From Bacteroidota bacterium (GTDB taxonomy: Bacteria > Bacteroidota > Bacteroidia > Bacteroidales > VadinHA17): 64,000 nucleotides of DNA. Shown in pieces: positions 26,521 through 36,352 of this stretch. The translations under genes and the position numbers were made by a program. Each line of letters begins with the position of its first letter. The stretch's first letter is position 1. A model generated the notes under the pieces. That model ran no database searches and had not been told where the DNA came from. It saw only the letters and a program-made list of their open reading frames with translations. The stretch covers positions 1-64,000 of the forward strand of contig JAKPOU010000061.1 of the NCBI GenBank assembly GCA_029547705.1, in the 5' to 3' direction.

Positions 26521-27789
26521 ATGAAAACAAAATCCGATGAAATAGAAGCCAATCTGGATAATCCTGAAATTCTGGAAAAACTCTATCGTTCCGATAAAAA
26601 AGGGTTCAGGACTGAATTTGAAAAGCTCCGCCCGGGAACCGGATTTTCGGAAATAATAAGATTCTGGAAAGTAAGACTTGAATATGACAAAAAGTCTGAC
26701 ACGGTAAAAATGCCTTCAGTGTATGAGATCACTACAGTGCTTGCAGCCGGAATCATCACAGCTGTCCTGATCAAGATCCCGGATATTTTCCGGACAGGAA
26801 TCGATGAAAATATGTTTTATTTGAAGAATGCCGCGATCATAATATTTACCGGACTTACCCTTTATACCATACTGATAAACCGTGTTTCGGAACCCGGTAA
26901 AATTATTTATACCCTGTTGGCTTTTCTTGTCCCGGCAATATACATAAACCTTCTTCCATCATCTGACCCCGGCGCATCTGTAATCCTTGCCTGCATACAT
27001 CTTCCCGTACTTATGTGGTTCATATACGGGATCGCGGCAACCGGATATGATACCGGCAACCTGAATAAACGGGCAGATTTCATAAGATTCAATGGCAGGC
27101 TCGCAATTGTGTACGTGTTGGTTGCAATAGCAGGAGCACTCCTTGCAGCAGTTACAATCGGATTATTTGATTCAATTGACGTAAATATTGAGAAATTCTA
27201 TACCCGGAACATAATTATAATGGGTGCTGTGGCAGCACCTGTTGCTGCAGCATTCATTTCTGACAAATATCCGGCCCTTGTCGGAAAAACAGCTCCGCTC
27301 CTAGCTGGCATTTTCAGCCCGCTTGTCCTGATAACACTTGCAGTATTCCTGGCAACAATGCTTACTGCAGGCAAAAATCCCTACAAGGACCGCGATTTCC
27401 TGCTGATCTTTAATATTATGCTTCTGGGGGTGACAGGCATAATCATCTTTTCGGTTTTTGAAGCGCCGGTTTTAAGGAATCAGAAATTCAATGCAGGAGT
27501 ATTATTGATTTTATCGCTTATTACAGTTATAACGGATCTGATCGCGTTGTCTGCCATCTTTTTCCGGCTTGGGGAATACGGACTGACTCCAAACAGACTG
27601 GCTGTACTTATGTCAAACATTCTCATCCTGATAAACCTGATCCTGATAATGATTGATCTGATCAGAATCAGTTTCAAAGGCAGGGATTTTAAAATTGTGG
27701 AAATGACAACAGTAAAATACCTGCCTGTCTATATGGCATGGGTAATAATTGTTGTCTTCGGGTTCCCTGCTGTTTTCGGCATGCAGTGA
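26521..27789 (+). CDS. Multi-spanning membrane protein of unknown function (DUF4153-like)
   Basis: A 422-residue product from the ATG at 26521 has an N-terminal soluble helical segment (about 1-70) and then about ten hydrophobic segments. Pattern and length resemble DUF4153-type inner-membrane proteins, but I am not certain of the family. The frame is open back to 26431 only through the degenerate repeat described above. It is tail-to-tail with the nitroreductase remnant. Confidence 0.6.
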   Translation: MKTKSDEIEANLDNPEILEKLYRSDKKGFRTEFEKLRPGTGFSEIIRFWKVRLEYDKKSDTVKMPSVYEITTVLAAGIITAVLIKIPDIFRTGIDENMFYLKNAAIIIFTGLTLYTILINRVSEPGKIIYTLLAFLVPAIYINLLPSSDPGASVILACIHLPVLMWFIYGIAATGYDTGNLNKRADFIRFNGRLAIVYVLVAIAGALLAAVTIGLFDSIDVNIEKFYTRNIIIMGAVAAPVAAAFISDKYPALVGKTAPLLAGIFSPLVLITLAVFLATMLTAGKNPYKDRDFLLIFNIMLLGVTGIIIFSVFEAPVLRNQKFNAGVLLILSLITVITDLIALSAIFFRLGEYGLTPNRLAVLMSNILILINLILIMIDLIRISFKGRDFKIVEMTTVKYLPVYMAWVIIVVFGFPAVFGMQ

Positions 27790-27817
27790 AAACCATGGAT
27801 GCGGGAAATCCTGAGTT

Positions 27818-28297
27818 TTAAGGGTCAGACTTTTTCTTTTTCCGGTTGACAAGCTCATCAGGCGTTTTCCGGGGAGTTGCCGACGAAACGGCATCAATAT
27901 TCCTGTCCGGATTTCCTATCCGCAGCAGTGCCACTGCATTGTAGCCGGCAGGAATCTGAAATAATTCCCTGTTCAGGTTGACATCCCTTACCGGGCCTGT
28001 GTAAATCCGCGCCCCCAGCCCGAGTCCGTGTGCAGCAATGAACATATTCTCCGTCGCAAGACCGCAATCGAAATCGGGTGTTGTCCCACGCTCCGAAACC
28101 AGTCCGGAAACGATTATGATAATGTTTCCCGGAACAATATTGTCAATCGCAGTCCGCATGGTTTCTATGTCCCGTATAACTGTGAATTTCCATGGCTGCA
28201 GGTTTCTGCCACTCGGCGATTTGATTCCGCATGCCAGAATAATATCAAGCTGCTGGTTTATATTTATGGACAGTAATTTATGAAATTTTCTCCATTT
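27818..28297 (-). pseudogene. Nitroreductase-family gene lacking its N-terminus
   Basis: The frame is open from 28297 but has no ATG before 28159. Translated upstream of that ATG it still reads ILACGIKSPSGRNLQPWKF, the family's FMN-site loop (APSGxNxQPW), and downstream it has GLATENMFIAAHGLGLGARI and the C-terminal LLRIGNPD. The first helix with the usual RRSxR FMN-phosphate motif is missing. A separate frame just upstream reads MEKIS then stop, so deletion or frameshift damage is likely. It would be about 160 codons against about 170-220 in intact relatives. A non-ATG start giving a working enzyme is possible but less likely. Confidence 0.6.
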
Positions 28298-28529
28298 TTA
28301 CGGAATGACTGACTGATTCTTCTAAAAATACCCGCTTTCACAGATACTGCAGCAGCCATCCCGGGTTAATTTTTGCGCTATATTTCAAAAAGAAAAAATA
28401 AATTTTCATCTTCGCCAGCCGGAAATTAAATTCACAGTCCGGAATGACAGGTGGAACAGATCCTGGGAACAGATCCTTTAAAAATCCGGTGTCCGTTATA
28501 ACAATAACAAATCATTCAGACAGAGGAAG

Positions 28530-29432
28530 ATGAAAATAAGCAAATTCATTGAAAAATATTTCTGGATCTTTCTTATCGCGGGAATTGTTGCTGGTATACT
28601 GCTGCCTCTCAAATCTGAAGCTCCGCCGATTGTACTGAAGCTCCTGCTCGGAATGATGCTCTTCCTGGTATTCATAAAAATTGATGCGCTTGAGGTTCTT
28701 GAAAACATGAAGGATCTGAAACTGATGGCCCTGATTGCGTTTATTTATATGATAGCAGTGCCTGTCCTGTTTTATCTGATGACAAGGATCTTCGACAGGC
28801 AGCTGGCAATCGGATTACTCCTGCTTACCGCAATGCCGGCAGGGGTCTCATCCCCTGCCCTGGTGGATCTGCTGAAAGGAAATATACCCCTTGCAATGAG
28901 CATTGCAGTGGTGACACAGATTATAGCCCCTTTTACCGTACCTCTGCTGTTCTGGATTATCGGATTAACAGGCCTTGAAATCAATATTCTCCTGGTGTTC
29001 AGGGATATAGTCCTTCTGATCTTCACGCCGATGATACTTGCACAATTATGCAAGAACCTTTTGCCGGGTGCAATAAGCCGGGGTCAGCATCTTTTCACTT
29101 CACTCAACGTTTTTGTTCTCTTTTCTTTTGTATATGTAGCCATTTCAGCCCAGAGGGATGCTCTGATGGAAAATCCCGTCAGCCTGATCTGGAAAACAGT
29201 GATATTATACCTTGTTTTTGCCCTGCTTCATGCCGTTGGCTATCTTATGGGCCTGAGGCAGAACAGGGAGAACAGGATTGCCTATGCAGTTACATCAGCC
29301 TATATGAACAACGGTATGGCCATTGTCCTGGCAGCAGCCTATTTCGGACCGGAAATACTGATATTGATGGTACTGTCGGAGCTTCCCTGGAATACCCTGC
29401 CCGAACCCTTCAGGAGAATCACCAGGATGTAA
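28530..29432 (+). CDS. BASS-family (bile acid:sodium symporter-like) transporter
   Basis: A 300-residue membrane protein with nine to ten hydrophobic segments. The pattern AMPAGVSSPALVDLLKGNIPLAMSIAVVTQ and the late segment SAYMNNGMAIVLAAAYF fit the two conserved regions of BASS/SBF-type transporters, which carry organic acids, bile acids or arsenite (ACR3 relatives) with sodium. The ending SELPWNTLPEPFRRI is normal for the family, so the gene looks intact. The substrate cannot be told. The 232 bases before it (28298-28529) hold no recognised feature. Confidence 0.8.
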   Translation: MKISKFIEKYFWIFLIAGIVAGILLPLKSEAPPIVLKLLLGMMLFLVFIKIDALEVLENMKDLKLMALIAFIYMIAVPVLFYLMTRIFDRQLAIGLLLLTAMPAGVSSPALVDLLKGNIPLAMSIAVVTQIIAPFTVPLLFWIIGLTGLEINILLVFRDIVLLIFTPMILAQLCKNLLPGAISRGQHLFTSLNVFVLFSFVYVAISAQRDALMENPVSLIWKTVILYLVFALLHAVGYLMGLRQNRENRIAYAVTSAYMNNGMAIVLAAAYFGPEILILMVLSELPWNTLPEPFRRITRM

Positions 29433-29647
29433 ATCCTCTTGCTCACTTTGTCACCTGTATCTGCTACCCCGGCACCTTCACAGGAATGTTGCAGGCATAT
29501 GCCCTGTAACCTGACAGATTAAGTAATGAGTGACCGGATCACAGTCCGGATCTCCCGGCAACCGGATATTCATTTCTGTAATGAATGAAAAGGAAAAAGT
29601 TATCTTTGCAGACATATGAAAATTACAGGCAAAACCATAAACTGATC

Positions 29648-31759
29648 ATGAAAAATTATTTAACCAATGCAGTTCTTATATTGTTAGTTATCTCAGGCTT
29701 AATGTCATGTGGCAGAAAGAAACAGATGATGCAGCCTGTTCTGGGCAGCAGGTCCGCAGCCATAATTGAACAAGACGGCTTTAAGTTCAAGGATCTCAAC
29801 AAAAACGGAAAGCTTGACAAATATGAAGACTGGCGCTTGTCACCGGAAGAAAGGAGTCATGATCTTCTTTCGCAGATGTCGCTGGAACAGAAGGCGGGTT
29901 TTATGCTGATAAATTCGCTGAACATGGTCGGAACGGCCAGGGCCGGGAATTCAGAAGGCAAACTTGCACCTGAGGACCTTGATGAAGGCGGGCCGGGGAG
30001 ATCTGCTATTCCGGGAATGGAAAGGCCGGGCGGAAGGGACCAGGCAAGGGGAAGGCAGACCGGACAGAGGGCCCCGGAAGGGGATGCACAAAACAGGAAT
30101 ATCCAGCGTTTTGCCGCCATGGCAGGCACAGCCGGAACATCCGGAATGGTAAAGGAATTCCACAACCGCCACTTCATTCTCAGGGCAAATGAGAGTGCAT
30201 GGATAACAGCCGAATGGGCAAACAAACTACAGGCACTCTGTGAAAGCGAACCCCTGGGTATCCCGGCAATCATCGCCTCAAACCCCCGTAACCATATCAC
30301 TACGAATGCCACCATAGGCACAAGTGTCGGCACAACAGTCTTTTCATCATGGCCGGGTGAACTGGGACTGTCGGCAATGCGCGACCTGGAGCTCACGAGG
30401 GAGTTTGCGGATATTGCCCGCCAGGAATGGGCAGCAGTCGGCCTCAGAAAAGGTTACATGTACATGGCTGATCTCTCCACTGAACCAAGATGGTCAAGAA
30501 TTAACGGCACTTTCGGAGAAAATGCCGAATGGGTGGCAAAGATGATCAGGGAAATAGTAATCGGATTCCAGGGTGAGAAACTGGGATCTTCATCTGTTGC
30601 CCTTACTACAAAGCATTTTCCCGGAGGGGGAGCGGGGGAGAAAGGACAGGATTCACATTTCGAATGGGGCAAGAGGGAAGTTTTTCCCGGCGGAATGTTC
30701 AAAAACAATCTTATCCCATTCCAGGCTGCAATTGATGCCGGTACTTCCGCAATCATGCCATATTATTCCCTTCCCGCCGGAACGGAATACGACGAGGTCG
30801 GCTATGCTTTCAACAAGGGGGTACTTACTGACCTGCTGCGCAATCAGATGGGATTCAGGGGAATCATCAATTCCGATACGGGACCCATCAACAATATGCC
30901 GTGGGGCGTTGAAAACCTTACAGTTCATGAAAGATATAAAAAGGCCCTGGAAGCCGGGGTGAACATCTTCTCCGGCATTTCCGACCCGAAGGACCTTATT
31001 GAAGTTATTGAATCAGGAATGGTTGACATGAGCCTGATTGACAATTCCGTCCTTCTGCTGCTCAGGGAAAAATTCGAACTCGGACTGTTCGAGAATCCCT
31101 ATACGGATCCTGATGAAGCCGAAAGAATCGTCAACAACGAAAAATTCCGCGAGAGAGCCTCACTGGCATTGCGCAAATCAATCGTTCTTCTGAGAAACAA
31201 TAACGAAGCCCTGCCTCTGAAAGCTGGAACCAAGGTATATTTTGAAAATCTGCACAGGGGAAGAAACCAGGAAGCCGGCCGGAAGGATGTCTATCTCCCC
31301 TCAGACAACCAGTATGACCTGAGCTTCGTTGACAGTCCCTCAGCGGCAGATATTGCAGTTCTCTGGATTCAGCCCGCGGGAAATGCCCTCTTCAGCTCAA
31401 CCGGGGAACCGATCTCGCTTTCTCTTTCAAAATGTTTAATTGATGTTGGTTATATAAACAATATAATTTCACGTAAACCAACTCTCCTGGTGATTAACTA
31501 CACAAATCCCTGGGTCATTAATGAGATTTACAACGAAGGAGCACAAAATATAGCAGGTGTTATCGCAACTTTCGGAACCACGCCGGAAGCCCTCCTCGAT
31601 GTGATAAGCGGGAAATTCAATCCTTCCGGCAGAATGCCCTTCTCCACCCCTGTTTCCGATGAGGCGGTCACAAACCAGAAGGAAGACGTTCCGGGATACC
31701 TGGAAGTGGAAGGATATGCACTCTTCAACTATGATGAAGGCCTGAGCTATTCACGGTAA
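29648..31759 (+). CDS. GH3 family beta-glycosidase lipoprotein
   Basis: A 703-residue protein from the ATG at 29648 has a lipoprotein signal ending SGLMSC (Cys20); the frame is open from 29585. A segment with DLNKNGKLDKYEDWRLSPEE resembles the calcium-loop-like start of Bacteroidota GH3 enzymes. The GH3 N-domain includes TKHFPGGGAGEKGQDSH and GFRGIINSDTGPI, where Asp410 is the likely nucleophile. The C-terminal alpha/beta domain follows (SIVLLRNNNEALPL). The enzyme removes terminal beta-linked glucose or xylose-type sugars; exact specificity is not visible. An unusual Gly/Arg/Gln-rich insert occupies about residues 110-145. Confidence 0.9.
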   Translation: MKNYLTNAVLILLVISGLMSCGRKKQMMQPVLGSRSAAIIEQDGFKFKDLNKNGKLDKYEDWRLSPEERSHDLLSQMSLEQKAGFMLINSLNMVGTARAGNSEGKLAPEDLDEGGPGRSAIPGMERPGGRDQARGRQTGQRAPEGDAQNRNIQRFAAMAGTAGTSGMVKEFHNRHFILRANESAWITAEWANKLQALCESEPLGIPAIIASNPRNHITTNATIGTSVGTTVFSSWPGELGLSAMRDLELTREFADIARQEWAAVGLRKGYMYMADLSTEPRWSRINGTFGENAEWVAKMIREIVIGFQGEKLGSSSVALTTKHFPGGGAGEKGQDSHFEWGKREVFPGGMFKNNLIPFQAAIDAGTSAIMPYYSLPAGTEYDEVGYAFNKGVLTDLLRNQMGFRGIINSDTGPINNMPWGVENLTVHERYKKALEAGVNIFSGISDPKDLIEVIESGMVDMSLIDNSVLLLLREKFELGLFENPYTDPDEAERIVNNEKFRERASLALRKSIVLLRNNNEALPLKAGTKVYFENLHRGRNQEAGRKDVYLPSDNQYDLSFVDSPSAADIAVLWIQPAGNALFSSTGEPISLSLSKCLIDVGYINNIISRKPTLLVINYTNPWVINEIYNEGAQNIAGVIATFGTTPEALLDVISGKFNPSGRMPFSTPVSDEAVTNQKEDVPGYLEVEGYALFNYDEGLSYSR

Positions 31760-31761
31760 AC

Positions 31762-32676
31762 TCAGCCCGGCACGGAAACCGGCGGCAGGTAATCAGATAC
31801 AGCCCTGTGGTAACCCTTAATATTTATGTTAAGGTCCCGGTCGATGCTGACAGTGGCATAACTGTTGCTTTCAGGTCCGGAACCTTCAATCATGCCCCTG
31901 AGAGTGTAATACGGAATATTGTTTATCCGGCCTGAAGCCCCGGCATGTTCATGTCCCTGAAACACTATTATTACCTTGCCTGAATCCTCCAGTACCTTTC
32001 TGACTTCAGCAGCATTAACCGGTCCGTAAATCCTGTTTTCCTGGTTAATGTCAAGACGCTGATGAATGAATACAACAGTGGGTTTAACTGTCCCGGCCAG
32101 GTCCTTCTCAAGCCACCTGAGCTGCCTGCCGGGAACAAATGCACTGGTCCAGTCAAAATTCCCGCATCCGTAGGCTTTGCCGTCCGGTCTGTAATTGGCA
32201 TCCAGGACAACAAAATGAAAAGAAGCCGTATCAAAGGAATAATAAGGCAGTGCCCTGTCAAAGCCGCTATTGCTGATACCATTCAGGAACTGACCCTTGG
32301 TAATGGAATCATGGTCATGGTTCCCCAGTACATGATAATGCGGGCCTTTGAAACGGCAGAATCCCTTTTCAATTGTGTCAAGGAACCTGAGAGTTTCCTT
32401 CTCATCGGGAGGATCCCCCTGATCCTTGAAATCTCCCAGCTCAATAAGAAAATCAACCTTCAGCTCATTCATCAGATCAACACATTCCGACAATTTATCC
32501 AGGGATTCCCTGTAATGACGCGAGTGAAGGGGCTCCCTGTCAGCATAGTGGGAATCGGTAAACATCCCGAAACAGACCGGCTCAAAATCATCTTTGGCAT
32601 GAATGAGGGATGCAAGGGGAATACCACCAATGATTGTGATGGTGGTTGAAATGAATTTTCTGCGGTCAATATCCAT
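31762..32676 (-). CDS. Exported calcineurin-like metallophosphoesterase
   Basis: A 304-residue protein with an N-terminal twin-arginine-like start (DRRKFISTT followed by a hydrophobic stretch), so it may be exported folded by the Tat system. Metal-binding motifs are in order: FTDSHY (Asp41, His43), LGDFKDQGD, LGNHDHD, FIHQ and FQGHEHA. These define a dinuclear calcineurin-type phosphoesterase. The stop codon lies two bases from the stop of the GH3 gene on the other strand. The substrate is unknown. Confidence 0.88.
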   Translation of the reverse strand: MDIDRRKFISTTITIIGGIPLASLIHAKDDFEPVCFGMFTDSHYADREPLHSRHYRESLDKLSECVDLMNELKVDFLIELGDFKDQGDPPDEKETLRFLDTIEKGFCRFKGPHYHVLGNHDHDSITKGQFLNGISNSGFDRALPYYSFDTASFHFVVLDANYRPDGKAYGCGNFDWTSAFVPGRQLRWLEKDLAGTVKPTVVFIHQRLDINQENRIYGPVNAAEVRKVLEDSGKVIIVFQGHEHAGASGRINNIPYYTLRGMIEGSGPESNSYATVSIDRDLNINIKGYHRAVSDYLPPVSVPG

Positions 32677-32973
32677 ATGAAACAGTCTGTGAGATTATTA
32701 TTAATATTATTCAGAGCCTTCCCTGTTCAGCAGGACAGCCGGCGTCAGCTCACGGGGATTGCACCGAATAATATCTTATCAGGTGAAATTACGATAAATT
32801 TGCAAGTTCAGAGTCAGAATTCACGTGATATTTTTTCGCGGAAGCCTGAAACCCGGGAATCATCCACGGGCAAAGAACGGGGAAGGAAGGGTATGAATGC
32901 TTATGATTACATAATTCATGCTAATTTCTTACCTTTATATTGTTAAGATCAATCACGGAAAAAAGGAAAAGAA

Positions 32974-33378
32974 ATGAACGATTTTTTATGCCCGAAATGC
33001 AAGGACCACCTGAGAGTAGGTGACCACATCATTTTCAAGGTGAAGAACAATGAAAAGAAGACTGCCCTGCTTCTTTTAAATCCTCAGATAGGTAATTATA
33101 CCAGTACTAAACATCCTTCTTTCATAATAAAGGAAGGAGAGTTCCTGGAATTTTACTGTCCCCTCTGCGGTGCTTCCCTGAAATCGGATATTCATGAAAA
33201 TCTTGCGCTTGTCCTGATGAACGATGAGAAAGGCAACAGGTACGCGGTCTACTTTTCACAGATAGCCGGAGAACACAGCACCTACAAAACAACGGATGAC
33301 GCCGTTCATATGGAAGGAGAGGATGCCGGAAGATACACCTATTTCAGGGTTGGGGATAGATTCAAGAGATATTTCTGA
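32974..33378 (+). CDS. Small zinc-ribbon protein of unknown function
   Basis: A 134-residue soluble protein with two cysteine pairs, CPKC at residues 6-9 and CPLC at about 63-66, which would bind one zinc ion as a split zinc ribbon. The remainder is charged and beta-rich with no recognised family. The upstream box TACCTTTA (7 of 8 to TAnnTTTG) sits about 35 bases before the start. The 297 bases before the gene contain nothing else I can name. Confidence 0.65.
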   Translation: MNDFLCPKCKDHLRVGDHIIFKVKNNEKKTALLLLNPQIGNYTSTKHPSFIIKEGEFLEFYCPLCGASLKSDIHENLALVLMNDEKGNRYAVYFSQIAGEHSTYKTTDDAVHMEGEDAGRYTYFRVGDRFKRYF

Positions 33379-33425
33379 TTGTGAAATCCGGTATGAAACC
33401 TGTAATGGATACAGCCTGAAGGCAA

Positions 33426-34187
33426 TCAGACTCCTGCTATTCTTCTCTTGTATTCATCCAGAGCCTCATCCAGCCTCACACGGGAACTTTCATTCCCCGG
33501 AACATTGTGTGAGGGATGAATATAAAGCTTCACACCCCTGTCGGCAAGTATCTCAGCTACAGTGGTAATTGTCATCCATACACAGGTAATGAATGCCATC
33601 GTCGAAACCGGTCCAATCTTGTCAGGGTGGTTCTTCAGCGGAACGGAAGCATCTTCAAGGGGAGTACAGGTATCCACCACCACATCCGCAAGCTCAAAAA
33701 TGGTTTTGCCGCTTGAATGCCTTGATTTCCTTCCCGCAGCTTCAGATGCCGATCCGAAAACAATTACCTTCATTCCCTTCTCGCGGGCGGCAACAGCCAC
33801 GTCAATATTGACATTGTTGATACCCGAATGGGAGAAAAGCCACATCACATCACGGCTGTCAAAATCATATCCTTTCATTATTTCCGTTCCATAGCCCTCA
33901 ACCCGTTCCAGGAAGACAAACTGCCGTACTCCCATCTCTCCGGTTATTCTTGTAAAAAACGTAAGAGGCAGTTCAATCATGGGATGAAATCCCACAAATC
34001 CCCCTATCCGCGGATACATCTCCTCGATGGGAAGGGTTGCATGACCACATCCGAAAGTATGAACCCATCTCTCGCATTCGATGGTATCAGCCATTATTTC
34101 AGCAGACCTGCGGATATTCTCCATCTGGGTTTCCTCAATAAGCCTCATTATATTCCTGGTATTTTCCAGCCACTGTTTTGCCAACAT
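33426..34187 (-). CDS. SIS-domain sugar-phosphate isomerase/binding protein
   Basis: A 253-residue protein with a SIS domain. Characteristic segments are HTFGCGHATLP near residue 45, FSHSGINNVNIDVAVAAREKGMKVIVFGS in the middle, and a substrate-loop-like TPLEDASVPLKNH. It resembles UPF0309-type sugar isomerase-domain proteins rather than MurQ. It is the last gene of a minus-strand operon (GH2, ROK, MFS, SIS), so it probably isomerises, cleaves or senses a phosphorylated amino sugar made by the kinase. Confidence 0.8.
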   Translation of the reverse strand: MLAKQWLENTRNIMRLIEETQMENIRRSAEIMADTIECERWVHTFGCGHATLPIEEMYPRIGGFVGFHPMIELPLTFFTRITGEMGVRQFVFLERVEGYGTEIMKGYDFDSRDVMWLFSHSGINNVNIDVAVAAREKGMKVIVFGSASEAAGRKSRHSSGKTIFELADVVVDTCTPLEDASVPLKNHPDKIGPVSTMAFITCVWMTITTVAEILADRGVKLYIHPSHNVPGNESSRVRLDEALDEYKRRIAGV

Positions 34188-34200
34188 AAGAAATTGATTT

Positions 34201-35382
34201 TTAATTATTAACTTTTGTTTTATTCAGAATCCTTATTATAAAGATGAACAGAATTATCTGCATTATCAGTTCAATAAATGCAACTGTTGTGAGATTACTT
34301 ATACCGAATCTTCCTGCTATCAGTCCCATGAGATAATTGACAATCATGTTTCCCATAAGGGCAACCGACATTACAAAGCTGAAAGCAGTTCCCGAGAGTT
34401 CCCTGAACCTTTCCCCGGTTATTCCCAGCATCACGGGAAACCCTCCGGCAAGCCCTGCACCCAGAAGTACCAGTCCGGGTACAGCCATCGAAAGCGAACC
34501 TGAAAGGCGCATAAGCGTCAGACCGCTGAAGAGCAGTAAAAATGATATCGTCATAATGTTTTTTGCCGAGGCTGATCTCAGGACACTTCCGGTCAGAAAT
34601 CTCATCAGGGTCATTCCGGCGACAAATGATGACAGGGCGAAAAGTGCACTGCCCGTGCGGACCATGAGATGATCCGTGAGCCAGCTTGTTGTCCAGTTGT
34701 TGATGATCCCTTCGAAACTGCTCTGAAAGAACAGGAAAAAGGCTATCAGCAGCAACAGCCTGTCATTAAGCATTGCCTTCAGCCCCTTAAGGGGAAATCC
34801 GTGCTCCTGCTTCGGGGGAGGGTAATTTATGACAAGAAAGACGATACCGGTGATAAGGGCCAGGATTCCTACTCCTGAAATTATTGTCTCAAAGCTGAAT
34901 GTATCGCGCAATATCCCGAGTACCAGGGGGATACCCAGCGCTCCCAGCGCAAAGAAGCCTCCAAGCAGACTGAGATTGGCTGCCTTGTCGGTATCACTTA
35001 TATCCGATACAAGTGCACTGGTGGCTCCGTTTATGGCTCCGCCGCCAAGGCCGGTAAGAAAAATGAACAGTTTTATCAGTCCCGAATCCCTTGATAAAGC
35101 CAGACCCTCAAAGCCGGCAAACAGAAGAAAGCATGAAACCGACAGGAGAATCCGATAGCCGTACTTATCCGCAACCGGACCGAACAGCAGTGACCCGGCA
35201 AGCATCCCGACCGGCAGGATGGAAAACAGTGTCCCCGCGGAAACCTCGTCAAGATCAAGCTTCACCTTCAGGTCGGGAGCAATCGAACCCAGTACCAGCA
35301 CGGCAATGCCGAACATGAGGATTCCGGCACAGGAGGCCCGGAAAATCATTTTTTTACTATAAGTATTATTCATATCCGCCAT
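34201..35382 (-). CDS. MFS transporter, sugar-type
   Basis: A 393-residue protein with about 12 membrane segments and the MFS loop motif GPVADKYGYRILL after segment 2. It overlaps the upstream ROK gene by 17 bases and precedes the SIS gene by 13 bases, so it probably imports the monosaccharide released by the GH2 enzyme. The substrate is inferred from context only. Confidence 0.88.
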   Translation of the reverse strand: MADMNNTYSKKMIFRASCAGILMFGIAVLVLGSIAPDLKVKLDLDEVSAGTLFSILPVGMLAGSLLFGPVADKYGYRILLSVSCFLLFAGFEGLALSRDSGLIKLFIFLTGLGGGAINGATSALVSDISDTDKAANLSLLGGFFALGALGIPLVLGILRDTFSFETIISGVGILALITGIVFLVINYPPPKQEHGFPLKGLKAMLNDRLLLLIAFFLFFQSSFEGIINNWTTSWLTDHLMVRTGSALFALSSFVAGMTLMRFLTGSVLRSASAKNIMTISFLLLFSGLTLMRLSGSLSMAVPGLVLLGAGLAGGFPVMLGITGERFRELSGTAFSFVMSVALMGNMIVNYLMGLIAGRFGISNLTTVAFIELIMQIILFIFIIRILNKTKVNN

Positions 35383-36337
35383 AGAGTTTTCTATAATTTT
35401 TCATTGCCATATATCCGGCACCGCTTACTCCTGCGTCGCCGCCCAGGGCAGATCCGCTTATCCTGACCTGCCTGCTGCTGATCGGCTGTGCCCATCTGGA
35501 TGACTCCCTTCTGATATCCTCAATGAACCTGAGTGCCGGCCCGAATACGCCTCCTCCCAGTATTATTGCCTCAGGATTGAACAGGCTTATAAGATTTGCC
35601 ACAGCCATTCCCCAGAACTCAATACAGTTGCCAATAATCAATGAAGCAAGGGGATCTTCCTTTTCAAATGCATCAAAAATATCACGGGAACTGATCTCCG
35701 CCGGGGCTTTGTTCCTGAGGATGCCTGAATAATCATTGTCATCAGTCAGCATTTTCCTTGCAACCCGTGCAATCCCCTCACCCGAGGCATGATATTCAAA
35801 GCAGCCGCAATCCTTATAATCATCCGTATAAGGCCTGTCAAGGGCCATCCATCCTATTGAACCGGCAATATCATGGCTTCCCCGCAGGATCTCACCATTC
35901 ACCATTATTCCGGCACCGATTCCTGTACCTACAGAAAGGAAAACAGCATCCCTGCATCCTTTTGCATTGCCCTTCCACACCTCACCCGCTATGTAGCAGG
36001 CCCTGTCACTGTCAATGATCACGGGAATATTTCCGCCTGCCGATCCGGCCTCGGCGAGAAGGGGATAATCGTCCCATCCCGGAATATTGGGCGCCCATAC
36101 CGTACCGGTATCAGAACGGCTTATGCCCGGAACTGATATACCGATTGAATCTATTTTATAGTTCTCTCCGGCCGGGATATCCAGTATTTCCCGTATTTTG
36201 CCGGTGATAAGCCGGCCTACGTCAGATCCCTTTCGCCTGTCGAGGGAAACCGTTTCTTTCTTTATCATTCTGCCATCCTCAGTGAAAACAGCCGTTGCCA
36301 GCTTGGTCCCACCAAGATCCATTCCAAGAACAGCCAT
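35366..36337 (-). CDS. ROK family sugar kinase
   Basis: A 323-residue protein with the N-terminal phosphate motif MDLGGTKLATAVF, the catalytic Asp in IIDSDRACYIAGE (Asp111), glycine-rich SVGTGIGAGIMVNGEIL, and the zinc-binding cysteine cluster CGCFEYHASG. These mark ROK kinases that phosphorylate glucose, N-acetylglucosamine or related sugars. No helix-turn-helix is present, so it is an enzyme and not a ROK repressor. It is 15 bases after the GH2 gene, fitting an operon. Confidence 0.88.
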   Translation of the reverse strand: MAVLGMDLGGTKLATAVFTEDGRMIKKETVSLDRRKGSDVGRLITGKIREILDIPAGENYKIDSIGISVPGISRSDTGTVWAPNIPGWDDYPLLAEAGSAGGNIPVIIDSDRACYIAGEVWKGNAKGCRDAVFLSVGTGIGAGIMVNGEILRGSHDIAGSIGWMALDRPYTDDYKDCGCFEYHASGEGIARVARKMLTDDNDYSGILRNKAPAEISSRDIFDAFEKEDPLASLIIGNCIEFWGMAVANLISLFNPEAIILGGGVFGPALRFIEDIRRESSRWAQPISSRQVRISGSALGGDAGVSGAGYMAMKNYRKLYGGYE

Positions 36338-36352
36338 GTATTTTGTATGAAA

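Noticed and set aside
32677..32946. 89-codon frame before the zinc-ribbon gene
   Set aside because: Starts one base after the phosphoesterase start on the other strand, has no recognisable domain, and reads as promoter region.
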